DNA of 8,134 nt from Dorea sp. (GTDB taxonomy: Bacteria > Bacillota_A > Clostridia > Lachnospirales > Lachnospiraceae). Location of the stretch: positions 1-8,134 of the forward strand of contig JAEDLC010000082.1 of NCBI GenBank assembly GCA_016295505.1, in the 5' to 3' direction. Shown piece by piece: positions 1 through 6,314 of the stretch; positions within the stretch are counted from its first letter, which is position 1, and each line of letters begins with the position of its first letter. Both the position numbers and the translations under genes were made by a program. The notes under the pieces are model-generated. The model had not been told where the DNA came from and searched no databases. It saw only the letters and a list, made by a program, of their open reading frames with translations.

Positions 1-770
1 TTTCCGTATTCGCCGACCGGATCCTGGTCGCCTGCGATATTGTAGATCGGAAGTGCGGTTGGTACTTTTCTGGCCCATTCGATTCCTGTGATGACGCTCA
101 TCATCTGTGTAAAGTCATACATTGCCTGATTGCTGGTCGGTTTCGTAAACGCATCAAATGGATCTTCGGCATGGTCTGTCTGTACATACGGGTCAGCACA
201 GATCCATTCATTTCCGATCCGGATCTCGCCGCAGCGCTCACACATCCAGCCAAGCAAAGTTCCTGCATATTCCGGATTGCTTTCTTTTCCGTGTCCTTCT
301 TCCACTGCTTTTTTCAAAGCTTCTTCAGCAGCGTCTGCATTGCGAAATACACCACAGGTACCACAGATTGTGATTCCGGCAAGGTCGTCTCCGTATTTTG
401 CGGCATAGTCTCTTGCGATAAATGATCCCATGCTGTGTCCGAACAGAAAATACGGAAGATCCGGATATTTCTCACATACCAGTTCTTTCAAAGTGTGCTC
501 ATCTTCCATCATGGTGTGACATCCTTTTTCTCCCCAGTCACCCCAGGTGTCGTTGACCATAGCTGTTTTTCCGTGTCCCACATGATCATCTGCGGCAACG
601 ATGAAACCTGCATCAAGAAATGCAACGATCATATGCAGATATCTTCTGGAATGCTCTCCGAATCCATGAATGATCTGAACGATGCCCTTTGGTTTCGCAG
701 CCGGAACATAGATCCATCCCTGTACTTCATCCCGCTCGTTAAAGGATCTGAAACTTACTTCATGTAACAT
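1..770 (-). CDS. Alpha/beta hydrolase, lysophospholipase / monoacylglycerol lipase-like (3' end outside window)
   Basis: Reading the minus strand from ATG at 770 gives 256 codons with no stop before the window edge. The protein begins MLHEVSFRSF. It carries the serine-lipase landmarks in order: an oxyanion-type HGFGEHS (residues 35-41), DDHVGHGKT (61-69), the nucleophile elbow GHSMGS with Ser113, and GDQDPVGEYG (247-256), in which Asp250 is the likely catalytic acid. The catalytic His would lie beyond the edge. HGxGEHS followed by DHxGHG is characteristic of the COG2267 (PldB / monoacylglycerol lipase) group, so a cytoplasmic esterase acting on lysophospholipids or monoglycerides is the best inference; the substrate is not proven. 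There is no signal peptide. A GGAGG at 780-784 lies 9 nt before the ATG and fixes the start. The gene has its own promoter (822-850) and lies 76 bp downstream of the acyltransferase gene. Confidence 0.88.
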   Translation of the reverse strand, partial: MLHEVSFRSFNERDEVQGWIYVPAAKPKGIVQIIHGFGEHSRRYLHMIVAFLDAGFIVAADDHVGHGKTAMVNDTWGDWGEKGCHTMMEDEHTLKELVCEKYPDLPYFLFGHSMGSFIARDYAAKYGDDLAGITICGTCGVFRNADAAEEALKKAVEEGHGKESNPEYAGTLLGWMCERCGEIRIGNEWICADPYVQTDHAEDPFDAFTKPTSNQAMYDFTQMMSVITGIEWARKVPTALPIYNIAGDQDPVGEYG

Positions 771-794
771 GATAATACACCTCCAATGTCTCCT

Positions 795-810
795 GATTAT
801 CAGGATAATC
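795..810. repeat. Inverted repeat in the hydrolase leader, operator-like
   Basis: GATTATC and GATAATC form perfect 7-bp arms around a central AG. The element lies immediately downstream of the predicted transcription start and upstream of the Shine-Dalgarno sequence. A 2-nt loop is too tight for an RNA hairpin with the full stem, and no T-run follows, so it is a poor terminator. A binding site for a dimeric repressor is the more natural reading, but no regulator can be named. Confidence 0.4.
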
Positions 811-821
811 CTGTTACTTTT

Positions 822-850
822 ATTTTAGGATTCGGAGGTGTATCTGTCAA
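822..850 (-). promoter_or_regulatory. Sigma-A-type promoter of the left-edge hydrolase gene
   Basis: On the minus strand, a perfect TTGACA -35 box (850-845) is followed after exactly 17 nt by TAAAAT (827-822), a 5/6 match to the -10 consensus. Transcription should start near 815, giving a leader of about 45 nt. The -35 box contains the TGA stop codon (849-847) of the upstream acyltransferase gene. The hydrolase can therefore be transcribed independently even though the two genes face the same way and no terminator is visible between them. Confidence 0.75.
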
Positions 851-1884
851 TGAAATACCCACCAGTAGCGGGAATAATAAAATGGATCCTGATAAGGTAC
901 GTAGAACAGAGAAGGATTGATATTGGAGATTGCCGCGGTCATCGTTGAAAGCTGCGGGATCGATAATATTCCAACCAGTATCACACAAAACAGGATCAGA
1001 AGCATTGATTCTGCCGGAGAGTGGACATCTGAAAGAATGCCGCTGCACCCCTTAATCGTGGAATAGACAAGTCCGTGAAACAGATAGATTGCCATTGTCC
1101 GCGTACCGATATAGGAGTAACACGTTTTTTTGCCGGAAATCAGCAATGCAACTGCCAATGCCATGACAAATCCAATGAGGTAGCATATGCAGCGGCAGAG
1201 AATTCCTTCTGTAACAGTCTGTCCCAGAAAATGATAATTATATCTTCCGTAAAATACTTTCGGAGAAACGGTCCTGCAATACGGGTTCAGAATCAGGAAG
1301 ACTGTGAAAGCGGCAATCAGAATGACTGCAACTATCCGGTTACGTCTGGTTCGGAGCAGGGTCAGCTTTTCTCTGTCGAAATCTGTTCCTGCCAGAAAGA
1401 ACGGGAAAAATACAAGCGTCCTCGGAATGCTTAGCAGATTTCCTGACATTGTGGAGCATCCGATCAGAAGACCGGCTGCAATGGTGATGATCATATAATG
1501 TGGTATTTTTTTTACATAAGGTGTCAGAAGTCTCCAGAAAAAGAGAGCCTGCAGATACCACAGTGAAAATTTTGGATACATCAGATACAATCCCGTTGGT
1601 TTGTGAATGATCATAACGTATAAAAAGTAATACAATAATTCGAAGATGAGGTAAGGAATGACAAGCTTTTGGATCAATACACGGAAAGGAAGCTTTCTTT
1701 TTGAAAAATATCCGGAGATGAAGATAAAGGCCGGCATATGAAATGATACGATCAGCCATTTGAGTGTAGTTAAAAAAAGATTGTTGTCATAGCTTTTTTC
1801 GATGAAATGTCCGATTACAACCAGAACGATCAAAAAAGCTTTATAATTGTCGAATAAATAGTCTCGCTGCTTTGATGATGACAT
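847..1884 (-). CDS. Membrane acyltransferase, family 3 (COG3594 fucose 4-O-acetylase-like)
   Basis: 345 residues, the usual size for the family. After a short polar N-terminus comes the typical first block DNYKAFLIVLVVIGHF (12-27), with the conserved membrane His26, then SFHMPAFIFISGYFSKRK (47-64), the family's second hallmark. The rest is a succession of hydrophobic segments, about ten in total, including FFPFFLAG in the middle and a last helix rich in Ile and Leu. Members of this family move acetyl or other acyl groups across the membrane onto extracytoplasmic sugars, such as polysaccharide or cell-wall glycans; the acceptor cannot be read here because no glycan cluster adjoins the gene. 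GGGAGG (1891-1896) lies 6 nt before the ATG and supports this start. The C-terminal tail after the last helix is strikingly aromatic (10 of about 22 residues are F, Y or W). The gene is divergent from the TetR-ABC operon. Confidence 0.88.
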   Translation of the reverse strand: MSSSKQRDYLFDNYKAFLIVLVVIGHFIEKSYDNNLFLTTLKWLIVSFHMPAFIFISGYFSKRKLPFRVLIQKLVIPYLIFELLYYFLYVMIIHKPTGLYLMYPKFSLWYLQALFFWRLLTPYVKKIPHYMIITIAAGLLIGCSTMSGNLLSIPRTLVFFPFFLAGTDFDREKLTLLRTRRNRIVAVILIAAFTVFLILNPYCRTVSPKVFYGRYNYHFLGQTVTEGILCRCICYLIGFVMALAVALLISGKKTCYSYIGTRTMAIYLFHGLVYSTIKGCSGILSDVHSPAESMLLILFCVILVGILSIPQLSTMTAAISNINPSLFYVPYQDPFYYSRYWWVFH

Positions 1885-1928
1885 GATTTTCCCTCCCTGA
1901 AATCTAATAGGAATTCAAAACTTTCTTC

Positions 1929-1957
1929 ATTCTACTCCTGATTCTGATGATGAACAA
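1929..1957 (-). promoter_or_regulatory. Candidate promoter of the acyltransferase gene
   Basis: On the minus strand, TTGTTC (1957-1952), a 17-nt spacer and TAGAAT (1934-1929) give a fair -10 box but a weak -35 box. An alternative pair lies further upstream: TTCACA (2017-2012), 16 nt, TATGAA (1995-1990). The region is very AT-rich, so either could be a chance match. Confidence 0.3.
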
Positions 1958-2042
1958 GAAGTAAAACGCAGAAAAAAGCGAGTAATTTGTTCATAATTTT
2001 GTAACATTTTTTGTGAAAAGTAGTTTTTCTATTTGATTATTT

Positions 2043-2053
2043 CCCCTCAGGGG
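2043..2053. repeat. Short GC palindrome upstream of the tetR promoter
   Basis: CCCCTCAGGGG has 5-bp arms around one central base. It stands out in AT-rich surroundings, ends 2 bp before the candidate -35 box of the TetR-ABC operon, and lies between the two divergent transcription units. It could bind a regulator, but the arms are short and this is only suggestive. Confidence 0.3.
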
Positions 2054-2055
2054 TC

Positions 2056-2083
2056 TTCTCAAAAACGGTCAGTCAGGTATAAT
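2056..2083 (+). promoter_or_regulatory. Promoter of the TetR-ABC exporter operon
   Basis: A perfect TATAAT (2078-2083) is preceded at 16 nt by TTCTCA (2056-2061), a 4/6 match to the -35 consensus. The predicted start near 2090 leaves a leader of about 30 nt before the TetR gene. The weak -35 box suits a promoter that is regulated rather than constitutively strong. Confidence 0.6.
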
Positions 2084-2105
2084 AGTAATTAACCAGAGCG
2101 GTCAG
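2066..2105. promoter_or_regulatory. Direct repeat CGGTCAG flanking the -10 box, possible TetR operator
   Basis: CGGTCAG occurs at 2066-2072 and again at 2099-2105, 33 bp apart (about three helical turns) on the same face of the helix. One copy is inside the promoter spacer and the other is in the leader. A protein bound here would block the promoter. TetR-family operators are usually inverted repeats, so assignment to the adjacent regulator is a guess. Confidence 0.35.
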
Positions 2106-2120
2106 AGAAAGGGAGAAAAG

Positions 2121-2735
2121 ATGAATGAGAGATTTCTGTCCCTGCCGGAAGAAAAACGGCAGCGGATTATCAATGCAGGATATCGTGTGTTCAGTCAGAA
2201 CAGCTATAAAAAAAGTCCGGTAGGAGAGATAGCGTCTGAAGCGGGAATCAGCAAATCGCTGTTGTTTTATTATTTCCGCAATAAGAAGGAACTATACTTG
2301 TTTTTATGGGATGAGGCATGCAGAGTAACGCTGGAAGCGCTCAGGGAAGAACGATGCTATGATCCGGACAGCCTGTTTGAGATGATGGAACGGGGATTGA
2401 ATGCAAAGGTAAAGATCATGCATCGGTATCCGGAACTCACAGCATTTGTTATGAAAGCATTTTATGAAAAAGATCCGGAGGTATCTGCCTGTATCCAGGA
2501 AAGCTATGCGGGGTATATCCAGCAGAAGGCGGGGGTATCTCTGAGTATGCTCAATCCGGAAGAATTTCGTCCGGAGATTGATCTGCAGATGATGTTAAAG
2601 GAAATGTACTGGGCAACGGAAGGCTATCTATGGGAGAAAGTGCAGAGTGGGACGCTTGAAGTAGAGTCGCTGGAACAAGAGTTTCACAAAATGATGGATT
2701 TCTGGAAAGTAGTGTATCTGAAGGAGGGAGAATAA
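2121..2735 (+). CDS. TetR/AcrR-family transcriptional regulator
   Basis: 204 residues, normal for the family. The N-terminal DNA-binding domain is clear: KRQRIINAGYRVFSQNSYKK (12-31), then the helix-turn-helix with EIASEAGISKSLLFYYFRNKKEL (36-58), where LFYYF is the family signature at the recognition helix end. The remaining residues, about 60-204, form the helical ligand-binding and dimer domain, which is not conserved enough to identify an inducer. AGGGAG at 2110-2115 sits 5 nt before the ATG. The stop codon shares a base with the ATG of the ABC ATPase gene (TAATG), so the two are translationally coupled. By analogy with other regulator-exporter operons, it probably represses its own operon and is released by a compound exported by the transporter; this is inference from context. 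Confidence 0.9.
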   Translation: MNERFLSLPEEKRQRIINAGYRVFSQNSYKKSPVGEIASEAGISKSLLFYYFRNKKELYLFLWDEACRVTLEALREERCYDPDSLFEMMERGLNAKVKIMHRYPELTAFVMKAFYEKDPEVSACIQESYAGYIQQKAGVSLSMLNPEEFRPEIDLQMMLKEMYWATEGYLWEKVQSGTLEVESLEQEFHKMMDFWKVVYLKEGE

Positions 2736-3619
2736 TGAATGCGATTATCAGCACAGAGAATCTGACAAAATATTACGGAAAGAGCAGAGGAATCATAGAT
2801 CTGAATCTGGATGTAAAGGAAGGAGAGATCTTTGGCTTTATCGGACCGAACGGTGCAGGTAAGAGTACGACCATGCGTGTGCTTTTAGGACTGGTATCAC
2901 CGACTTCAGGATCTGCAGAGGTATTTGGAAAACAAGTGGGAAGGCAGCAGAAAGAGATTCTGTCCAGGATCGGGTATCTTCCGTCAGAGGCAATGTTTTA
3001 CAGCGGAATGCGTGTGGCTGAAGTGTTGAAGCTGTCTGCAAAGCTATATGGAAAAAACTGTGAACAGCGAAGAAAAGACCTGTGTGAGCGCTTTGCACTG
3101 GATGAGAAACGAAAAATCAGTGAGCTGTCGTTAGGAAACCGGAAAAAAGTTGCAATCGTAAGCGCTTTTCAGCATGATCCGGAGCTGTTGATCCTGGACG
3201 AGCCGACCAGTGGGCTGGATCCGTTGATGCAGAAAGAATTTTTTGATCTGGTAGAAGAATGTCATAAAAAAGGAAGAAGTGTCCTTCTGTCGTCACACGT
3301 GTTGTCAGAAGTGCAGCAACATTGTGGGAGGGCGGCAATTCTGCGGGAGGGCAGACTGATCGCATGCAGCAGTGTAGAACAGCTGGCCGGAAAGCAGTGC
3401 CGGAAAGTGGAGATAAAAACCAGAGATAAGATTGGTGGACTTGAGGGAATCCGAAGGATGGAAACGACAGGTCAGCGGGTGAGCTTTCTGTATGAAGGAG
3501 ATATGTCAAAACTGTTAAAAGTATTGAATCAGATAGATGTCCAGGATCTGATCATATCAGAACCTGAGCTGGAAGAAGTATTTCTTCATTATTATGAGAA
3601 GGGTGGTGTGCAGGCATGA
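2735..3619 (+). CDS. ABC transporter ATP-binding protein (ABC-2 exporter type)
   Basis: 294 residues. The nucleotide-binding domain occupies about residues 1-215, with Walker A GPNGAGKST (37-45), signature LSLGN (131-135), Walker B LLILDEP (151-157), D-loop SGLD (159-162) and switch His188 in SSH. Two spots differ from textbook ABC proteins: the Q-loop reads IGYLPSE (79-85) without glutamine, and the signature is LSLGN rather than LSGGQ. To my knowledge both variants recur in the branch of Firmicutes exporters with separate ATPase and permease, so they do not suggest loss of function. The C-terminal 80 residues are the extension typical of the drug/bacteriocin-export group. The gene overlaps tetR by 1 nt and the permease gene by 4 nt. 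It should supply ATP hydrolysis on the cytoplasmic face of the permease at 3616. Confidence 0.93.
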   Translation: MNAIISTENLTKYYGKSRGIIDLNLDVKEGEIFGFIGPNGAGKSTTMRVLLGLVSPTSGSAEVFGKQVGRQQKEILSRIGYLPSEAMFYSGMRVAEVLKLSAKLYGKNCEQRRKDLCERFALDEKRKISELSLGNRKKVAIVSAFQHDPELLILDEPTSGLDPLMQKEFFDLVEECHKKGRSVLLSSHVLSEVQQHCGRAAILREGRLIACSSVEQLAGKQCRKVEIKTRDKIGGLEGIRRMETTGQRVSFLYEGDMSKLLKVLNQIDVQDLIISEPELEEVFLHYYEKGGVQA

Positions 3620-4404
3620 CAGTATTCGGACATGAGATGAAAAGAGGAAGACTTGCACTGATCATCTGGACCATAGGAATTGCGTCCATGATCATTGTAT
3701 GCATGGTATTATATCCGGAGATGAAAAAACAGATGGATGGAGTATCGGAAATGTTCTCCAATATGGGAGGTTTTACGGCTGCCTTTGGTATGGATCAGGT
3801 GAATTTTGGAGAGGTAATGGGATTTTATGCGGTAGAATGTGGAAACATTCTGGGACTTGGCGGAGCATTTTATGCAGCGCTCCTGGGTATTACAGCTCTT
3901 TCAAAAGAAGAAAAGGATCATACAGCAGAGTTCCTTCTGACCCATCCGATCAGTCGTCTTCAGATTACCATGGAAAAGTGGGGCGCATGCGTTATGCAGC
4001 TTTTACTGATGAACGGAATCATCGCAGCTGTATCCGTTGCAAGTTTTGCAGCCATCGGGGAAGAGATGCAGGGAAAGACATTTTGGCTTCTGCATCTGGC
4101 TTTTCTTGTAATGCAGCTGGAAGTAATGAGCGTATGCTTTGGAATCTCTGCATTTCTTAAGGGGAGTGCGATGGGAACCGGGATCGGTATTGCAACGATC
4201 CTGTATTTCCTGAACATTATCCGCAATATCAGTGACAAAGCAGAAGGATTAAAATATGTAACACCATTTGCTTATGCAGACGCATCTGATATTGTGGCAG
4301 AAGCAGCGGTAGATGAAAAATTGCTGATGATAGGAATTCTTTATGGAATTGTCGGCATACTGGTGGCAATTCTGTATTATCGGAAAAAAGATATCAGTGT
4401 ATAG
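3616..4404 (+). CDS. ABC-2 family transporter permease
   Basis: 262 residues with six predicted membrane helices, at about 13-33, 71-95, 124-147, 156-181, 185-203 and 235-255, and a short positively charged C-terminus (YYRKKDISV). Between helices 2 and 3 is the cytoplasmic stretch SKEEKDHTAEFLLTHPISR (96-114). A charged segment followed by 'E-x-L-L-T-x-P-x-S-R' is typical of ABC-2 permeases and is probably the coupling helix that contacts the ATPase. The ATG lies within an ATGA overlap with the ATPase stop, which indicates coupled translation. The protein probably dimerises and, with the ATPase, exports a hydrophobic compound, antibiotic or peptide; the substrate is unknown. It is the last gene of the operon. 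Confidence 0.88.
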   Translation: MTVFGHEMKRGRLALIIWTIGIASMIIVCMVLYPEMKKQMDGVSEMFSNMGGFTAAFGMDQVNFGEVMGFYAVECGNILGLGGAFYAALLGITALSKEEKDHTAEFLLTHPISRLQITMEKWGACVMQLLLMNGIIAAVSVASFAAIGEEMQGKTFWLLHLAFLVMQLEVMSVCFGISAFLKGSAMGTGIGIATILYFLNIIRNISDKAEGLKYVTPFAYADASDIVAEAAVDEKLLMIGILYGIVGILVAILYYRKKDISV

Positions 4405-4423
4405 TATTCGTAAAGTTCCTTTT

Positions 4424-4454
4424 GGAGGGTACATCATGTACTCTCCTTTTTTTT
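4424..4454 (+). terminator. Intrinsic terminator of the TetR-ABC operon
   Basis: Arms GGAGGGTACA (4424-4433) and TGTACTCTCC (4437-4446) pair over 10 bp, with one G-T wobble and a 3-nt loop, and are followed directly by eight T (4447-4454). It lies 19 nt after the permease stop and separates the exporter operon from the next hydrolase gene. Confidence 0.9.
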
Positions 4455-4570
4455 CTATAAAACTGACACAATCGTATGAAAAACCTGCCTATCGACGGAG
4501 TGAGGATTTCTGTAAAATTGAAGTATCAGACAGAGGGAAGGAGTCACCTGAAGACAAGTGCTGTCATGAG

Positions 4571-4576
4571 AGGAGA
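4571..4576 (+). promoter_or_regulatory. Shine-Dalgarno that decides the hydrolase start
   Basis: AGGAGA lies 7 nt before the ATG at 4584. The in-frame ATG at 4476, 36 codons upstream, has no ribosome binding site and lies only about 20 nt past the terminator T-run, so 4584 is preferred. Confidence 0.75.
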
Positions 4577-4583
4577 ACATGAT

Positions 4584-5507
4584 ATGAAGATAGAAAAAAA
4601 TTCTGTCGGTTCTGCAGAACTGGCATACAGGATCTTTGGGAACGGAAAAGTGGATGTGGTTATTGAGATGGGACTTGGAGCCTCCGTGGCAGAATGGTGG
4701 AGGATTGCAGAGCGATTGGCAGAATCACATACCGTGCTGCTCTATGAAAGGGCGGGATATGGAAGAAGCAGTGTATCTCGTCTGGAGCGGACACCGGAAA
4801 ATATTGCAACAGAATTGTATCAGCTTCTGAAACAGGTTGAACATACAGAAAAGATTGCGATTCTTGCACATTCTCAGGGTGGATTATATGCCTGGAAATT
4901 CGCAAAGATGTATCCGAAGATGGTGGAAAAACTGGTACTTCTGGATCCTCTTTCACCGGAAGATTACCGGTTCCGTATGGAACTGACAGAAGAAGAATTC
5001 AAAAAGAGTGGAGCAGATAAGACGCAAGGGCTTCAGATGAATCTGCGGCTTACCAGAAAGCATCTGGGATGGATGGTTCGAATGCTTATGCGAAAAGCAC
5101 CGCCATTTTATTATTATAATGAATTTTTGAAAGAAGAAAGAAAAGAAATATTGACGATGATAAGCAGACCACAGACGTATGAGACTGCGTTGAAAGAATA
5201 TGAAGCGGCGCATGATATGTTTCATCTGATGGGATTTCTGGATCGAAAAAACGCTCCAAAGATTCGAATCATTCTGATCACGCACGATTCCGACATTGCG
5301 AGAAAAGAGATCCGGGAATTTGGAGGTGCTTCAGAAGAACAGGCAGAAAAGATTGAAGTACTCTGGCAGGAACTGATGCATGCCTATCTGGATTGTGTAT
5401 CAGACGGGGAATGGATACAGGCAAAGCACAGCAGTCATTATATTCATCTGACAGATATGGATCTGGTATGTAATATTTTGAGGAAAGATGTTGATATGGT
5501 GATTTGA
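4584..5507 (+). CDS. Alpha/beta hydrolase fold protein
   Basis: 307 residues from the ATG chosen by its ribosome binding site. A short N-terminal beta region leads to EMGLGASVAEW (28-38) in the oxyanion position, then YERAGYGRSS (54-63), the usual 'D/E-R-x-G-x-G-x-S' strand-turn. The nucleophile elbow AHSQGG contains Ser97. A helical cap follows (about 125-225), then IILITHDSD, supplying a likely acid residue. Near the C-terminus SSHYIHLTD supplies the catalytic histidine, most likely His285. The triad therefore appears complete. The family covers esterases, lipases, haloalkane dehalogenases and acyl-ester hydrolases; no specific substrate can be assigned. It shows no close resemblance to the hydrolase at the left edge, whose elbow is GHSMGS. 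No signal peptide, so cytoplasmic. The gene is isolated from the ABC operon by the terminator at 4424 and is followed by the DUF5714-type gene after 105 bp. I see no convincing promoter in 4455-4583. Confidence 0.85.
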   Translation: MKIEKNSVGSAELAYRIFGNGKVDVVIEMGLGASVAEWWRIAERLAESHTVLLYERAGYGRSSVSRLERTPENIATELYQLLKQVEHTEKIAILAHSQGGLYAWKFAKMYPKMVEKLVLLDPLSPEDYRFRMELTEEEFKKSGADKTQGLQMNLRLTRKHLGWMVRMLMRKAPPFYYYNEFLKEERKEILTMISRPQTYETALKEYEAAHDMFHLMGFLDRKNAPKIRIILITHDSDIARKEIREFGGASEEQAEKIEVLWQELMHAYLDCVSDGEWIQAKHSSHYIHLTDMDLVCNILRKDVDMVI

Positions 5508-5525
5508 AAATAATTATTCGGTACG

Positions 5526-5598
5526 ACAGGTTCCTGTATCCAATACTATGGAAATGTGATACTATATTGGACAGAAGAATCAAAAAGATGGTATTGGA
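5526..5598. promoter_or_regulatory. Repeat-rich regulatory region before the DUF5714-type gene
   Basis: Three patterns overlap in this short gap. ACAGG-TT-CCTGT (5526-5537) is an inverted repeat with 5-bp arms. TCCAATA (5539-5545) and TATTGGA (5565-5571) form an inverted repeat 19 nt apart, extended outward by CTGT/ACAG with a 2-nt bulge; TATTGGA recurs at 5592-5598, next to the ribosome binding site. ATACTAT is directly repeated at 5543-5549 and 5559-5565. No T-run follows either hairpin, so these do not look like terminators. TATATT at 5563-5568 could be a -10 box but no matching -35 box is visible. Operator or RNA-structure roles are both open. Confidence 0.4.
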
Positions 5599-5612
5599 AA
5601 GGGGAGGTACAT

Positions 5613-6314
5613 ATGACAAGAGGAGAAGGCGCCTGTCTGGTCTGCGGAAAACCACTGGTTTATTTTGAACATGCAAAAAAGATGGAATGTAGTATGTGTC
5701 ATGGGACTTTTGAAAGTTATGCTAGCTGTGAGGATGGGCATTTTGTATGTGACGAATGTCATGCGAAGCGTGGAATTGAAGTAATCATGAACGGCTGCCG
5801 AAACAGTCAGTCAAAGAATCCGATTGAGATCATGCAGATGCTGATGATGGATCCATATATTTATATGCATGGACCGGAGCATCATGTTATGGTAGGAGCT
5901 GCACTTCTGACAGCATATCGTAATTGTGGCGGAGAGGTTGCATATGAGGATGCGCTGGAAGAGATGAAAAAGAGAGGATCCGAGTATCCGGGAGGCGCCT
6001 GTGGCATGTGGGGATGCTGTGGTGCGGCAGTGAGTGCAGGGATCTTTATGAGTATAATTACGAAGGCAAATCCGCTTACCGGAACTTCCTGGAGATATTC
6101 GAATCAGATGACTTCAAGAGCACTGGGTGCGATCGCAAAGCTTGGCGGCCCAAGATGCTGCAAGAGGGATTCTTTTACGGCGGCAAAAGAGGCTGCTGCA
6201 TTTGTACAGGAGAGTCTGGGGATTGATATGGAACTTCCGAAGAAGATACAATGTGATTTTTCACAAGAGAATCAGCAATGCCTGAAAAGGCATTGTCCAT
6301 ATTATAAAGGATAA
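5613..6314 (+). CDS. Cysteine-rich DUF5714-type protein, function unknown
   Basis: 233 residues starting at MTRGEGAC. The start is set by GGGGAGG (5601-5607), 5 nt before the ATG; an in-frame ATG 19 codons upstream has no such site. There are 17 cysteines. The N-terminal 50 residues look like a double zinc-ribbon: C8-x2-C11, C26-x2-C29, C39-x3-H43 and C46-x2-C49-H50. Next comes HGPEHH (86-91), a histidine-rich motif, then GGACGMWGCCGAAVSAG (127-143), GGPRCCKRDS (178-187), and a terminal cluster with C214, C223 and C228. From memory, this layout matches DUF5714, found in Clostridia and methanogenic archaea and sometimes joined to methyltransferase or radical-SAM proteins. The cysteines and histidines suggest metal or Fe-S binding and possible redox or metal-handling work; that is inference. 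No signal peptide or membrane helix. It appears to be transcribed alone or with the upstream hydrolase. Confidence 0.82.
   Translation: MTRGEGACLVCGKPLVYFEHAKKMECSMCHGTFESYASCEDGHFVCDECHAKRGIEVIMNGCRNSQSKNPIEIMQMLMMDPYIYMHGPEHHVMVGAALLTAYRNCGGEVAYEDALEEMKKRGSEYPGGACGMWGCCGAAVSAGIFMSIITKANPLTGTSWRYSNQMTSRALGAIAKLGGPRCCKRDSFTAAKEAAAFVQESLGIDMELPKKIQCDFSQENQQCLKRHCPYYKG

Noticed and set aside
130..767. Plus-strand open frames across the left-edge hydrolase
   Set aside because: They are antisense to a clear lipase-type coding frame, lack ribosome binding sites and give no recognisable protein.
1075..1759. Open frames on both strands inside the acyltransferase gene
   Set aside because: They overlap a full-length membrane protein with family motifs and show no independent start signals or motifs.
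2121..4404. TetR-ABC operon as part of a new defence or toxin system
   Set aside because: Regulator, ATPase and permease form a common self-regulated exporter design; no effector, toxin or nuclease accompanies them.
4463..4518. CTGACA and TAAAAT as a promoter for the second hydrolase
   Set aside because: The two boxes are about 44 bp apart, far from the required 16-18, and no alternative -35 box fits TAAAAT at 4513-4518.
4476..4583. 36-codon in-frame N-terminal extension of the second hydrolase
   Set aside because: The ATG at 4476 has no ribosome binding site and is just after the terminator, while the ATG at 4584 has a well-placed AGGAGA. The extension has no recognisable fold.
5613..6314. 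N-terminal CxxC pairs as evidence of a DNA-binding zinc-finger transcription factor
   Set aside because: The rest of the protein has further cysteine clusters and a DUF5714-like layout rather than a helix-turn-helix or other DNA-binding fold.
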